A stretch of DNA of 64,000 nucleotides from Macrostomum hystrix (GCA_950097015.1 CATNEN010000007.1:11099001-11163000); one strand, 5' to 3'; shown: positions 10,975 to 23,760, counted from the first letter of the stretch. The notes: generated by a model not told the origin, from the letters alone. A program made the numbers and translations.

Positions 10975-13900
10975 GGTCACAGTGGGTAGATGGGTCACAG
11001 TAGGCAGATGGTCACAGTGAGCAGATCGGTCACAGTGGGCAGATGCGTCACAGTAGGCAGATGGGTCACAGTAGGCAGATGGGTCACAGTAGGCAGATGG
11101 GTCACAGTAGGCAGATGGGTCACAGTAGGTAGATGGGTCACAGTAGGCAGATGGGTCACAGTAGGCAGATGGGTCACAGTAGGCAGATGGGTCACAGTAG
11201 GCAGATGGGTCACAGTAGGCAGATGGGTCACAGTAGGCAGATGGGTCACAGTAAGCAGATGGGTCACAGTAGGCAGATGGGTCACAGTAGGTAGATGGGT
11301 CACAGTAGGCAGATGGGTCACATTAGGCAGATGGGTCACAGTAGGCAGATGGGTCACAGTAGGTAGATGGGTCACAGTAGGCAGATGGGTCACAGTAGGT
11401 AGATGGGTCACATTAGGCAGATGGGTCACAGTAGGCAGATGGGTCACAGTAGGCAGATGGGTCACAGTAGGCAGATGGGTCACAGTAGGCAGATGGGTCA
11501 CAGTAGGCAGATGGGTCACAGTAGGCAGATAGTCACAGTAGGTAGATGGGTCACAGTAGGCAGATGGGTCACATTAGGCAGATGGGTCACAGTAGGCAGA
11601 TGGGTCACAGTAGGCAGATGGGTCACAGTAGGCAGATGGGTCACAGTAGGTAGATGGGTCACATTAGGCAGATGGGTCACAGTAGGCAGATGGGTCACAG
11701 TAGGCAGATGGGTCACAGTAGGCAGATGGGTCACAGTAGGCAGATGGGTCACAGTGGGAAGATGGGTCACAGTAGGCAGATGGGTCACAGTGGGCAGATG
11801 GGTCACAGTAGGCAGATAGTCACAGTGGGCAGATAGTCACAGTAGGCAGATGGGTCACAGTAGGCAGATGGGTCACAGTAGGCAGATAGTCACAGTAGGC
11901 AGATAGTCACAGTAGGCAGATGGGTCACAGTGGGCAGATGGGTCACAGTAGGCAGATAGTCACATTAGGCAGATGGGTCACAGTAGGCAGATGGGTCACA
12001 GTAGGCAGATGGGTCACAGTAGGCAGATAGTCACAGTAGGCAGATGGTCACAGAATGCAGATGGGTCACAGTGGGCAGATAGTCACAGTAGGCAGATGGT
12101 CACAGAATGCAGATGGGTCACAGTAGGCAGATGGGTCACAGTAGGCAGATGGGTCACAGTAGGTAGATGGGTCACAGTAGGCAGATGGGTCACATTAGGC
12201 AGATGGGTCACAGTAGGCAGATGGGTCACAGTAGGTAGATGGGTCACAGTAGGTAGATGGGTCACAGTAGGTAGATGGGTCACATTAGGCAGATGGGTCA
12301 CAGTAGGCAGATGGGTCACAGAATGCAGATGGGTCACAGTAGGCAGATGGGTCACAGTAGGCAGATGGGTCACATTAGGCAGATGGGTCACAGTAGGCAG
12401 ATGGGTCACAGTAGGTAGATGGGTCACAGTAGGTAGATGGGTCACAGTAGGTAGATGGGTCACATTAGGCAGATGGGTCACAGTAGGCAGATGGGTCACA
12501 GAATGCAGATGGGTCACAGTAGGCAGATGGGTCACAGTAGGCAGATGGGTCACAGTGGGCAGATGGGTCACAGTGGGCAGATGGGTCACAGTAGGCAGAT
12601 GGGTCACAGTAGGCAGATGGGTCACAGTAGGCAGATGGGTCACAGTAGGCAGATGGGTCACAGTAGGCAGATGGGTCACAGTAGGCAGATGGGTCACAGT
12701 AGGCAGATGGGTCACAGTAGGCAGATGGGTCACAGTAGGCAGATGGGTCACAGTAGGCAGATGGGTCACAGTAGGTAGATGGGTCACAGTAGGCAGATGG
12801 GTCACATTAGGCAGATGGGTCACAGTAGGCAGATGGGTCACAGTAGGTAGATGGGTCACAGTAGGCAGATGGGTCACAGTAGGTAGATGGGTCACATTAG
12901 GCAGATGGGTCACAGTAGGCAGATGGGTCACAGTAGGCAGATGGGTCACAGTAGGCAGATGGGTCACAGTAGGCAGATGGGTCACAGTGGGCAGATGGGT
13001 CACAGTAGGCAGATGGGTCACAGTGGGCAGATGGGTCACAGTAGGCAGATAGTCACAGTGGGCAGATAGTCACAGTAGGCAGATGGGTCACAGTAGGCAG
13101 ATGGGTCACAGTAGGCAGATAGTCACAGTAGGCAGATAGTCACAGTAGGCAGATGGGTCACAGTGGGCAGATGGGTCACAGTAGGCAGATAGTCACATTA
13201 GGCAGATGGGTCACAGAATGCAGATGGGTCACAGTGGGCAGATAGTCACAGTAGGCAGATGGTCACAGAATGCAGATGGGTCACAGTAGGCAGATGGGTC
13301 ACAGTAGGCAGATGGGTCACAGTAGGCAGATGGGTCACAGTAGGCAGATGGGTCACAGTAGGCAGATGGGTCACAGTGGGCAGATAGTCACAGTAGGCAG
13401 ATGGGTCACAGTAGGCAGATGGGTCACAGTAGGCAGATGGGTCACAGTAGGCAGATGGGTCACAGTAGGCAGATGGGTCACAGTAGGTAGATGGGTCACA
13501 GTGGGCAGATAGTCACAGTAGGCAGATGGGTCACAGTAGGCAGATGGGTCACAGTGGGCAGATGGGTCACAGTAGGCAGATGGTCACAGTGGGCAGATGG
13601 GTCACAGTGGGCAGATGGTCACAGAATGCAGATGGGTCACAGTAGGCAGATGGGTCACAGTAGGCAGATGGGTCACAGTAGGCAGATGGGTCACAGTAGG
13701 CAGATGGGTCACAGTAGGCAGATGGGTCACAGTGGGCAGATGGGTCACAGTAGGCAGATGGTCACAGAATGCAGATGGGTCACAGTGGGCAGATAGTCAC
13801 AGTAGGCAGATGGGTCACATTAGGCAGATGGGTCACAGTAGGCAGATGGGTCACAGTAGGCAGATGGGTCACAGTAGGCAGATGGTCACAGAATGCAGAT

Positions 13901-14140
13901 GGGTCACAGTGGGCAGATAGTCACAGTAGGCAGATGGTCACAGAATGCAGATGGGTCACAGTAGGCAGATGGGTCACAGTAGGCAGATGGGTCACAGTAG
14001 GCAGATGGTCACAGAATGCAGATGGGTCACAGTAGGCAGATGGGTCACAGTAGGCAGATGGGTCACAGTAGGCAGATGGGTCACAGTAGGCAGATGGGTC
14101 ACAGTAGGCAGATGGGTCACAGTAGGCAGATGGGTCACAG
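10975..14140. repeat. 3.2-kb array of the 18-bp unit GGGTCACAGTAGGCAGAT
   Basis: About 175 units of GGGTCACAGTAGGCAGAT, with CATTAGG, AGAATGC, GTGGG, GGTAG and AGTCACAG (17-bp) variants. The variants recur in blocks, a sign of higher-order amplification. Open frames on both strands simply repeat the translation (WVTVGR or THLPTV). The array abuts the 3' end of SPG21. Confidence 0.97.
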
Positions 14141-14312
14141 AAAATAATTGACACTACAGATTACTTCGGGTCTTGATCGCGGGCACATTGATTTGGGGAC
14201 CAACGAGAAATCAGAATTCAACAGGGCCTATTGAGAGTAGGATCCGGAAGCGCTCGATATATTTGGTTTGTATTGCAAGGTCGGCTAGCTGGGGTTCGCT
14301 CCACGCGTGTTC

Positions 14313-17300
14313 TCAGTGCGCCGAGGTCGTTACCGCAGCCGCGGCCGCCGCTGTTCCGGGAGACTCGGCGCAGGCGCATGCGGTGGGGTTCACGGAGTCG
14401 TCTGCTGGCGAAAGCGGCGTGTTGAGGAACGGCTGCAGGTGAATCTGCGGGGAGGCGGGCGACGGGGAGCTGATGCACCACTCTACCTGCACTGTGCTTG
14501 AGATACTGCCCTCCTGGCTTACCGCCTTCTGTACGTAAGACCTACTCCACCTTGACCTACTCCACCTTGACCTACTCCTCCTTGACCTACTCCTCCTTGA
14601 CCTACTCCACCTTGACCTACTCCTCCTTGACCTACTCCTCCTTGACCTACTCCTCCTTGACCTACTCCTCATTGACCTACTCCTCCTTGACCTACTCTAC
14701 CTTGACCTACTCCTCCTTGACCTACTCTACCTTGACCTACTCCTCCTTGACCTACTCTACCTTGACCTACTCCTCCTTGACCTACTCCTCCTTGACCTAC
14801 TCTACCTTGACCTACTCCTCCTTGACCTACTCTACCTTGACCTACTCCTCCTTGACCTACTCCTCCTTGACCTACTCTACCTTGACCTACTCCTCCTTGA
14901 CCTACTCCTCCTTGACCTACTCCTCATTGACCTACTCCTCCTTGACCTACTCCTCATTGACCTACTCTACCTTGACCTACTCCTCCTTGACCTACTCTAC
15001 CTTGACCTACTCCTCCTTGACCTACTCCTCCTTGACCTACTCTACCTTGACCTACTCCACCTTGACCTACTCCTCCTTGACCTACTCCTCCTTGACCTAC
15101 TCCTCCTTGACCTACTCCTCCTTGACCTACTCCTCCTTGACCTACTCCTCCTTAACCTACTCCTCCTTGACCTACTCCTCCTTGACCTACTCCTCCTTGA
15201 CCTACTCCTCCCTGACCTACTCTACCTTGACCTACTCTACCTTGACCTACTCTACCTTGACCTACTCCACCTTGACCTACTCCTCCTTGAACTACTCCAC
15301 CTTGACCTACTCCTCCTTGACCTACTCCTCCCTGACCTACTCTACCTTGACCTACTCCACCTTGACCTACTCCTCCTTGACCTACTCCTCCTTGACCTAC
15401 TCCTCCTTGACCTACTCCTCCTTGACCTACTCCTCCTTAACCTACTCCTCCTTGACCTACTCCTCCTTGACCTACTCCTCCTTGACCTACTCCTCCTTGA
15501 CCTACTCCTCCCTGACCTACTCCACCTTGACCTACTCCTCCTTGACCTACTCCTCCTTGACCTACTCCTCCTTGACCTACTCCTCCCTGACCTACTCTAC
15601 CTTGACCTACTCTACCTTGACCTACTCTACCTTGACCTACTCCACCTTGACCTACTCCTCCTTGACCTACTCCTCCTTGACCTACTCCTCATTGACCTAC
15701 TCTACCTTGACCTACTCCTCCTTGACCTACTCCTCCTTGACCTACTCCTCCTTGACCTACTCTACCTTGACCTACTCTACCTTGACCTACTCTACCTTGA
15801 CCTACTCCACCTTGACCTACTCCTCCTTGACCTACTCCACCTTGATTTACTCCTCCTTGACTTGACCACCTTGAACTAGTAACTCTATCATTGACCTACT
15901 CAATCCTAGACCTATACTTGAGTATACTAGAGTATACTAGACCAAATGTAGCTCTCTAAATTCGCTAATTTTGCCTACTTTTAAATATACAGTCAATTAG
16001 TCACTGTGCCGTCAGCTACATTACACAGCCGACCTTAGCAACTGTCGAGTCTGAAGTCGGAAAAGGGAGGACAAATCTTTCAGCTCACCTGCAGGTGCAG
16101 GTTTACTTCGCTGGCCCGGCTAAGATAGGGGAAATTGCCTCCGCTTTTCAGGTGGGCCCGCTTAGCGTCCGGGTAGCACTTGTAGGTCTCCTCGCGGACT
16201 CGGGTTGTCAGCGCGTTGTCATCAAACACCTGCGAGTATGGCGAGTAGAATGTCAAATATTTCCTGCATTCCCTGCGCTAACCATGCTACTAGCAGCCCA
16301 GGCGAGTAGTATGAGCAGCAAATCAAACATAAAATGCCACTCACATCAATGAGCGTGACTGGCAGGCCCTGCAGCTTGTGCGGCTCTACATAGTCATCCT
16401 GGCAGTTGAGGGTGAGGCGGCTTGCCAACTGCTGCTGGCTGAGACGGTGCAGGGTGTGGTTCAGGAACAGCATTGAGTCCACGATCTCACGGTCGCGCGA
16501 GGTGATGCTGCTGAGGTTGTGCATCACCGTTGTGCGCAGAACCACCGCCGGCAGCAGCCAGAAACTGCGGACCAGAAGCGGAGGACTGAGTTGTACAACT
16601 CGGCTACCCCGACTACTCAGACTACCACCAACAACTCAGGCTACCCCCAACAACTCAGGCTACCCTAAACAACTCAGGCTACCCTAAACAACTCAGGCTA
16701 CCCCCAACAACTCAGGCTACCCCCAACAACTCAGGCTACCTCCCAACAACTCAGGCTACCCTAAACAACTCAGGCTACCCTAAACAACTCAGGCTACCCT
16801 AAACAACCCAGGCTACCCTAAACAACTCAGGCTACCCTAAACAACTCAGGCTACCCCCAACAACTCAGGCTACCTCCCAACAACTCAGGCTACCCCCAAC
16901 AACTCAGGCTACCCCCAGCAACCAACTCAGACTATCCCCAAAAACTCAGGCTAACCCTCAGACTATCCCCAAAAACTCAGGATACCCCTCAGGCAACCCC
17001 CAGAGCACAGGCTTCACTACAGAAAAGCCATGCCTGAACCCAGGAACTCACGACTTGACGGAGCTGGTCTGCTGGAAGATGGACGTCTCCACGAAGGAGT
17101 TGCAGAGCACCAGAGAGGCGACCCGCCGGGCCCGGCAGTGCTCCTGCTCGGCGAACTTCTGCGCCAGGAAGCCGCCGAGGCTGGCGCCAAGCACGTGCAC
17201 CTGCGCCAAGCCCAGGTGGTCCAGCAGCCGCTGAAAGCTCAGGCACCAGTCAGCCAGGCTCCACACCACCGGATAGTCCAGCGCGATGACGCGGAAGCCG

Positions 17301-18270
17301 AAACTGGTCAGGTACAGCACCTGGCGGAAGAACACCTGGAGCAGGAGTGAACGGCTAATTTAGCAAGAATAATAATCTATGTTTATTTGTACGAGGAAAC
17401 TGGTGAAACTACAGGGACAATGCTGCAGAAACAGCTGAAACTGCAGGGACAATGCTGCAGAAACAGGTGAAACTGCAGGGACAATGCTGCAGAAACAGGT
17501 GAAACTACAGGGACAATGCTGCAGAAACAGGTGAAACTGCAGGGACAATGCTGCAGAAACAGGTGAAACTACAGGGACAATGCTGCAGAAACAGGTGAAA
17601 CTGCAGGGACAATGCTGCAGAAACAGGTGAAACTACAGGGACAATGCTGCAGAAACAGCTGAAACTACAGGGACAATGCTGCAGAAACAGGTGAAACTAC
17701 AGGGACAATGCTGCAGAAACAGCTGAAACTACAGGGACAATGCTGCAGAAACAGCTGAAACTACAGGGACAATGCTGCAGAAACAGGTGAAACTACAGGG
17801 ACAATGCTGCAGAAACAGCTGAAACTACAGGGACAATGCTGCAGAAACAGCTGAAACTACAGGGACAATGCTGCAGAAACAGCTGAAACTACAGGGACAA
17901 TGCTGCAGAAACAGCTGAAACTACAGGGACAATGCTGCAGAAACAGCTGAAACTACAGGGACAATGCTGCAGAAACAGCTGAAACTACAGGGACTATGCT
18001 GCAGAAACAGGTGAAACTGCGAACCTCGGCAGTGCCGGAGCAGGGCGGCAGGCAGACCAGCGGGCAGCGCACTTGCCGCGGTCCGGCATCGTACATGCTC
18101 CACTCCATTGAGTCGTCGTCGTCAACTACAACGCGACGATGCGCGACAGCGCTGCGGAAGCCGAGGTACTCATCGGAGCGGAGGATGCCGCAGTTGGCGG
18201 CCGCAGCCGCAGCAGCCGCGTTGCTAGCGGATGCGGAGCTGGCGGCGCTGCCGGGGGCTCTGGAGGACAT
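14313..18270 (-). CDS. SPG21: Maspardin (SPG21) alpha/beta-hydrolase-fold protein
   Basis: Five exons on -: 18270-18025, 17335-17052, 16564-16345, 16229-16089 and 14444-14313, joining in frame to 340 residues (human 308). Diagnostic stretches are [50 protein letters not shown] (the nucleophile-elbow serine is near residue 134), [20 protein letters not shown] and [20 protein letters not shown]. Maspardin binds CD4 and acts on endosomal/trans-Golgi membranes in vertebrates. Loss causes Mast syndrome in humans. The role here is inferred by homology. The Ala/Ser-rich leader and the last exon diverge; the last exon starts IHLQPFL, matching IHLLQF of the family, and then becomes Ala-rich. The ATG at 18270 is the first in frame. 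All four introns hold or adjoin their own minisatellite. Confidence 0.95.
14545..15875. repeat. 1.3-kb array of the 15-bp unit CTTGACCTACTCCTC in SPG21 intron 4
   Basis: About 88 units of CTTGACCTACTCCTC with CTAC, CCAC and ATTGAC variants. Rare CTTAACC units at 15151 and 15436 are 285 bp apart (19 units) in matching contexts, which shows segmental duplication within the array. Fifteen is a multiple of three, so one frame is open for 455 codons (TYSSL repeats). It is intronic to SPG21 on the opposite strand and not a gene. Confidence 0.96.
16600..16990. repeat. 20-bp array in SPG21 intron 2
   Basis: About 19 units of the type AACAACTCAGGCTACCCTAA, with CCCCC and CTCCC variants, between the exons ending at 17052 and starting at 16564. 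Confidence 0.93.
17395..18020. repeat. 32-bp array filling SPG21 intron 1
   Basis: About 19 units containing GCTGCAGAAACAGGTGAAAC and TACAGGGACAAT. It starts a few bases from the donor (18024) and runs to about 60 bp before the acceptor. On the coding strand every unit reads CTGTTTCTGCAG, a near-ideal 3' splice site. Confidence 0.95.
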
Positions 18271-19059
18271 GAGGCTGCTGCTGCAATGCACGGGTTCAAG
18301 TCGATGACATCTTGGCTTGAAAGTAAATGCTATTTGCTAATTTCCCATTAACCTAACAACAGGCCTCACAAACAAAACATTTTCTGTTCCATAACATTCA
18401 GACTTATAACCCAGATTTCAGGCTTTGCAAAACTAATAGGCCCTATAAATCCCAAAATTCTCCATTTTTGAGACACGGACTGACTATGTAGATCATACAA
18501 ATAATATAATCATCACTAACGATATAAAACATCCAGGTAAAATGATAGACAAAACATTACTGCTGCAGCGCCAATTTTCGTCGTTCTTTATTTAAAAAGG
18601 CTGATAAGAAATTAATAAGCAATTCATAAAAAAACTTAACCAATCAAAAGAAACGCCTATTACAGCAGTGCATGGCATTGCAAAAGTTGAACAGTTTCGG
18701 TGTGCGCTACTAGCAGTAGCAAGATATGCGCAGTTAAGTAATTTTTAGCTAGAATATAATCGGAACCTAGAATTCATGTGCGATCACTTGTTAAATCCTC
18801 AATCATTGTCGTGTTGGATAACAATTTCAGACTCGTACTAGACAAAGCCATGACCAAAGGCCGACTAATTAGCAAGCAAATTTTTTTTACTCTTTAGATT
18901 AACAATTAGGCTTGACAAGCATCAGAAGGCAAAAATGCTAAGGTCACAAGGTAGTCAGAAATAGGTTATGCGGATACTGGTTAGACTAGGGTGGACCTTC
19001 AGGACAGACCAGACCGGTGTCTGGCGGTGTCCCCGCTGGCTGCTCAACTCCAGACTGCG
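18271..19059. other. Gap between SPG21 start and CAML-like gene stop; no gene seen
   Basis: AT-rich. The left part is the presumed SPG21 promoter and the right part the presumed CAML-like 3' UTR. An AATAAA on - at 18587-18592, about 470 nt after the stop, is a candidate poly(A) signal. Confidence 0.5.
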
Positions 19060-19746
19060 CTAGTTGTTTACCGCAGCGGCGGAAGCGGCCGCGGAGCAGA
19101 GCCAGTCAGCGCCAAGCAGCGCCAGCACGTAGGTGGCGCCCAGACAGACCACGAAGCACAGGCAGCCAAGCATGCGGGCCAGCAGCACAGCATACGGCCG
19201 CAGGTCCGGACGCAGCCAGGCCAGGAAGTACAGCAGCTGGCAGAGCAGGCCCGGGCAGAAGCACTCCAGTGATGCCAGGTGGCCAGTCATGGTCACGGCC
19301 AGGTGGAGCAGGTTCACGGCTAGAAAGGCCGGCCACAGAGAGTCGGCAAGGGCCGTGGCGCCCAGGTAGCGCTTGTCGGCCCATAGCAGCAGGCCGGCCG
19401 TTAGTGTGGCCAGGGTGAAGCCGACGTGAATCTTGCGCGGCGAGACGGAGAAGCTGGCGCTCAACGACGCTGACGGCGGGGCGGCTATAGAGGTTGCCGG
19501 CTTTACTTCATCGTTTGACAGCTTTTGAGCAGCTGAGGACGCCGACTCTGAGCTGTTCGCGAAGCTGGGCAGGTCGGCCGGGTCGCCGTGCCTGGCCTCG
19601 ACTCCCTCGATGCGACGAAGGCGGCTCTCAGCACTGGCCAGAATTCGTTCGGCCCGTCTGCGCCGGCGCAGCTCGGCCTCTGATTCGTCGAACGCTGATT
19701 GGTCAGGAGCTGATTGGTTAGTGTCTGATTGGACGTGCGCATCCAT
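19060..19746 (-). CDS. CAMLG: CAML/GET2-like tail-anchored protein insertion factor
   Basis: Single-exon frame of 228 residues. An acidic, polar N-terminus leads into ELRRRRRAERILASAESRLR at about residues 25-44. This is the basic, helical motif by which CAML and yeast Get2 capture the GET3/TRC40 ATPase. The C-terminal half, from KIHVGFTLATLTAGLLLWAD, holds three hydrophobic segments, as in CAML. The inferred role is an ER receptor subunit for insertion of tail-anchored proteins. It is shorter than human CAML (296), mostly in the linker. The start is the ATG at 19746; upstream in-frame GTG/TTG codons are not used. No intron is needed. It lies in the same orientation as SPG21, DCAF7 and the RNF185-like gene. 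Confidence 0.87.
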   Translation of the reverse strand: MDAHVQSDTNQSAPDQSAFDESEAELRRRRRAERILASAESRLRRIEGVEARHGDPADLPSFANSSESASSAAQKLSNDEVKPATSIAAPPSASLSASFSVSPRKIHVGFTLATLTAGLLLWADKRYLGATALADSLWPAFLAVNLLHLAVTMTGHLASLECFCPGLLCQLLYFLAWLRPDLRPYAVLLARMLGCLCFVVCLGATYVLALLGADWLCSAAASAAAVNN

Positions 19747-22260
19747 TTCAGTCAACACTTAGCAAGCTACAAAGCAAACTGCAACGGGGCAATACAAGAA
19801 AAAAACGTAGAAAGTGTCCTACCTGTTCACATGCAAAAATATTACGATATAAACTGGCTAGTGTAGCAACTTACTAAATTTATTCATCTTGGCAAGAAAA
19901 ATGGCAAAAATTAATTCTACGTTTTTTAATAGGACTCTAGAATAAAGAGAATTTCTACCCAGCCAGATATACAGCCAGTGACACAGCCGCAGCTATTGTG
20001 GTTATAAGCTTCCTAAGGCTGTGCACAGCTAGCTGTTCAGTCCATGTACTGGGGAGGCCACTCAATATAGCCACCCGATTTTCAACTGAATCTTACGATT
20101 ACATTGATCAGTGGCCTCTGAAAAATACTGATATACTTAGTCACTAACTATAGAGTCAATCCTTTTTTGGCTAGATGCAGTTTGTATCAGCAAAAGCTAC
20201 AAGGAATCGATTGAGCCTAAAACCATGGCAAGTACAAGTGAATTGCTGACTGTGGCCAATTTTTGCTACTATCTATCCCCATCGAAAGGACTGGGGGTCT
20301 ATGCAGATGGCATCCTGAGAACACAAGTAAATATATTGAGCATGCTAATTGACATGCCTATGCACCTAGGATCAAAGACTCAAGGTTTGCCTACACTCCT
20401 ATGCACTAGACAGGGTGTCAATTATAAAGTCATTTTATAAATGACTTTATAAAGTCATTAAAGTGACTTAATTATAGTCATAGACAGATGATGGCTAGTC
20501 ATCATTTACATTTTAAATTTAGATTTTAATTTTATCAATAAAGATTTGCAAAAGCAGATTTTCATGTGCTGATCAAATTATCAACTAGACCTAGTAAGTA
20601 ATATAGCTAATAATATTAAGCAATAGCTAAACTAAAATATTGAAAAATGTATTTTTCATCAACTTAAACAACAATAGCTTACCCAAGTGTTTTAGACTTA
20701 AAATTTTTTTTTGGACAAAGCTGACATCATACTAGGCCTAGCCACTTAAATCGTAGCTACGAATTAAACAAACAAATAGTTATCCATCTGTTTTGCTTGA
20801 AAACAATAAGTTATAACTTTATAACCCTAATAAGTCAACTGATTATAAGTCTACATGAATAAACATGTAGGCATATTATTAATTTTACATACAAAAACAA
20901 AACTGTATGCTATCACATCTTGGTCATGGCCTGAAAAATAAAATGGTAGAATGTACTAAGATAGAAAAGTATAAAGAATATATGTATCAATAAAATTATA
21001 TGAAAATAATTTTCGTAAATTCTGTAAATATACAACATACTATATAATCATTTTCTGGGCAGTTAACGATACAAAAAAGGACGAAAAACATGACTTTCCT
21101 AGCTGCAGCAACGAGCATGGCCATTCCTTTTTTAGTACAATGATAAGTTTTGGCTTAAAGTAAAAGGAAATAAAAAGCATAGCATGGACTCAACACTGCA
21201 GCACTTCGCATATAGTTAAAACAATAGCAAGTAATAATTTTATGGCGCCAAAAAGCACTAAACGACTCGGCCGTATGGATAATAGTGGGGACATTTGCTG
21301 TGCCTGTTGCTTTAAAATGACTGATTGAATCCTAGAAATCGATAAGTTAGATAAAGTTAAACTTTTAGTTTACAAAGATTAACAAAACTGCTCGATTTAC
21401 AGTAGAAGAAAAGTTGACTAAGTGCACGAAAAATATTTGCGTCACGACAATAAATATGGAAAATACTACTGTACTGATTTGAGCTTCGCGCTCTAAATCA
21501 AGAGGTCTCAAGATCGAATCTGATGGGTTTGCGGCCCCGATGCCAGACTATTGCCTATCTGGCTCAGGTGTGATTTCTATCTTGATATTTGTATTTTTCT
21601 AAAGCTATCAAAATAAGCTTGAACTTGGGGAAGAGCTTAAATGATCATTATAGTCCGTCTCGCTATTTTGTGAATATGTCTTTTGTGTCTGCTTCGTGTT
21701 CAACTGATCAGTTGCTATTTGCAAACGTACATTTCTGATTATAGTTTTAGTCGACGCTAGTATTGCAAATTGTCACTGAAATAGTCGTTTATGTCGTTTG
21801 CCTCTAGACTTTTAATGTGAAAAAAATTGAGTCTACCTTTATCCTTCGGCTAAAGCAATTTTAATTCCTGTTGTCTCTGATTGATAGTGGAGCAGACCCG
21901 AACCCCCGGTATTGATCCTGTATTGATCATGCAGCTCTGAGAAGTTTAAAGTTCGCATTTAACTTTTTAACAAAGCCCAACAATTAAACATTTTTGTTCC
22001 TTGCCTGAAGACTTCAAATTTTTGTTGGCGCATCGGGTCCCCACCCAAAAGAACAAGCTGCTACTTCGAACCCATGACTTTTCATTACTTGCTAAATCAT
22101 GCACGCACTTGTCTACAATCGTAGTGGCCAGTTCACACATTGTGTGTCATTCAGTAGAACAGTTGGCCATAATGCAGCAACGCTTCTGCTTTCTGATTTC
22201 CGCCTTCTAGGCACGATCGCTGGACAAAGCTAGTATTGTCACCCACGAAACAATAAGCCA
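19747..22260. other. 2.5-kb AT-rich intergenic region
   Basis: No supported gene. A perfect 12-bp inverted repeat with a 3-nt loop (ATAAAGTCATTT) lies at 20424-20450. At about 21478-21560 there is a degenerate tRNA-like stretch (GGTCTCAAGATCGAATC, B-box-like) that could be a decayed SINE. Confidence 0.5.
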
Positions 22261-22264
22261 GCGC

Positions 22265-22330
22265 AGATAAGCTGCCGACACATGCCAGCCTTCCCATCCG
22301 ATCCGGCCCTGAGCGCCATGGCAACATAAA
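22265..22330 (+). promoter_or_regulatory. Protease 1 promoter block with GATA and TATA-like elements
   Basis: AGATAAGCT, then CACATGCC, CTTCCCATCCGATCCGG and CATAAATTGG (CATAAA at 22325), about 50 bp before the ATG. The same series occurs before the paralogue at about 24876-24950, with diverged spacers. WGATAR sites drive gut genes in many animals, so gut expression is a guess. Confidence 0.6.
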
Positions 22331-22380
22331 TTGGAGTGCCGCAGCAGCCGGAGGGAGCAAGACTCAGACCAGCATAGACC

Positions 22381-23161
22381 ATGCTGAAGCTGCTCGTTGT
22401 CGCCTGCGCCCTCGGCGTGGCCTCGGCCATGCCTGACCCGTACGTCCTGTACGGCAAAACCGCTACTCAGGGCCAGTTCCCGTTCGTCGGCTGGCTCTCG
22501 ACCTGCACCGCCTCCATCCTGGACAGCCGCACCGTCCTCACCGCCGGCCACTGCGTGTGCCGCTCCAAGCCGACCTCCGTCCTGTTCGGCGCCGTGCAGG
22601 GCAGCAACCCGGAGTCTGGCTCCCAGAGGTACACCCTGGACACCAACCGCCAGGTCATCCACCCGCGCTACACCAGCTGCGGCACCATCGGCAAGTGAGT
22701 TCACGGGCCCGAGGGCCGCTGGCATGGGGCACCATTCAAAAACCGATGCAAAATCCACCCACCCGCACTTAACCCGCAGGGACGACATCGCCATCCTGAA
22801 GACCAACTCGCCGATCTCCTTCACCGGTGTTATCAGCGCCATCCCGCTGCACACCGCCGCCACCACCGTCGGCCAGAGCATCACCATCTCCGGCTACGGC
22901 CAGGATGAGAACGGCCGCAGTGGAGTTCTGAAATACGCCACCAGCTCCGTGGCGACTTGCAGGCGCTTCATCGGCGCCGTCTGCCAGTCGATGAGCCCGA
23001 ACAGCCCGTACTACGGTGACAGCGGTGGCCCGCTGTTCGTCACCGTGAACGGCCAGAACCGCCAGGTCGGAGTCGTGTCCGGCGGTGACTTCACCAACAA
23101 CCAGGCCATCTACGGCAACGTGTTCGACAACCTCAGCTTCATCCGCCAGTACATGGGTTAA
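22381..23161 (+). CDS. Secreted chymotrypsin-like serine protease 1 (S1 family)
   Basis: Exons 22381-22694 and 22780-23161 are joined across an 85-bp intron (GTGAGT to CCGCAG, phase 2), giving 231 residues. The signal peptide is MLKLLVVACALGVASA. Catalytic His57 lies in LTAGHC, Asp107 in KDDIAIL and Ser186 in GDSGGP. The primary specificity position, six before the serine, is Ser, as in chymotrypsin. Two features are odd. The presumed mature N-terminus (VLYGKTATQGQFPF) follows PDPY with no Arg/Lys, so trypsin-type activation is not evident. The Cys191-Cys220 pair of the family is missing at both ends. Gene 2 downstream is a close paralogue. A digestive or gland enzyme is inferred. Confidence 0.94.
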
Positions 23162-23470
23162 GCGTGAGGGTGCAGCGCACCTCTGTGTTATCGAGAAGTT
23201 TGCTGAAATATATTGGCTTGTGAGGTGAAGCAACTCGCTGCAGAACTGCGAGAAAGCCTGTAATTACAGCCGACTTGAGAACATTTTTTCGCCAAGCTAA
23301 TTGGCGAGGAATCGATCATTACAGGATTTTCTGAGATCAGTGCCTAGGGCAGTTACCCTATGCGATTCCGCTGATAAGTTAACGAGATACATCGTAATTA
23401 TTATTAGACTTAATTTGTAGGTAGGAGTTGCAGGTGCAGAAACGTGCAGGAATCAATTGCACGTGCAGGA

Positions 23471-23760
23471 AATATTGTAGCCTAGTGGTTAGAGCGTCAG
23501 ACTCACGTATTGAAGGTCAAGGGTTCGATTACCAACTCCACTGGAACAATTTGTGTCCTTTAGCAAGACTCTTAACTCTGGATTCCTTCAGTTCACCCAG
23601 CTGTATGGTACCCATACTGGGTAATTAAGGGTGGGTGTGGCCTCCCCCCAGTCCATGGACTGAACAGCCGTACACAGCCTTCAGATGCGCCGCGCAATTG
23701 CTGCCGCTATGCTGCCAGCTGCACATCTGGCAAATTATGCAGCTGTAATCAATTATCATT
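23471..23760 (+). mobile_element. tRNA-derived SINE-like element
   Basis: A box TAGCCTAGTGGTTAGAGCG and B box GGGTTCGATTACC have tRNA-like spacing. The body then contains GTGTCCTTTAGCAAGACTC, a motif seen in several invertebrate SINE bodies, and the tail is AT-rich with TTATTAGTAATTAT. Boundaries are approximate. Confidence 0.6.

Noticed and set aside
10990-14154. Long WVTVGR/THLPTV repeat proteins on both strands
   Set aside because: An 18-bp unit without stops opens frames on both strands automatically.
14498-15865. 455-codon TYSSL-repeat protein
   Set aside because: It is a 15-bp array inside SPG21 intron 4 on the opposite strand.
20225-20440. 71-codon ATG frame in AT-rich DNA
   Set aside because: Composition equals the flanks and no domain is visible.
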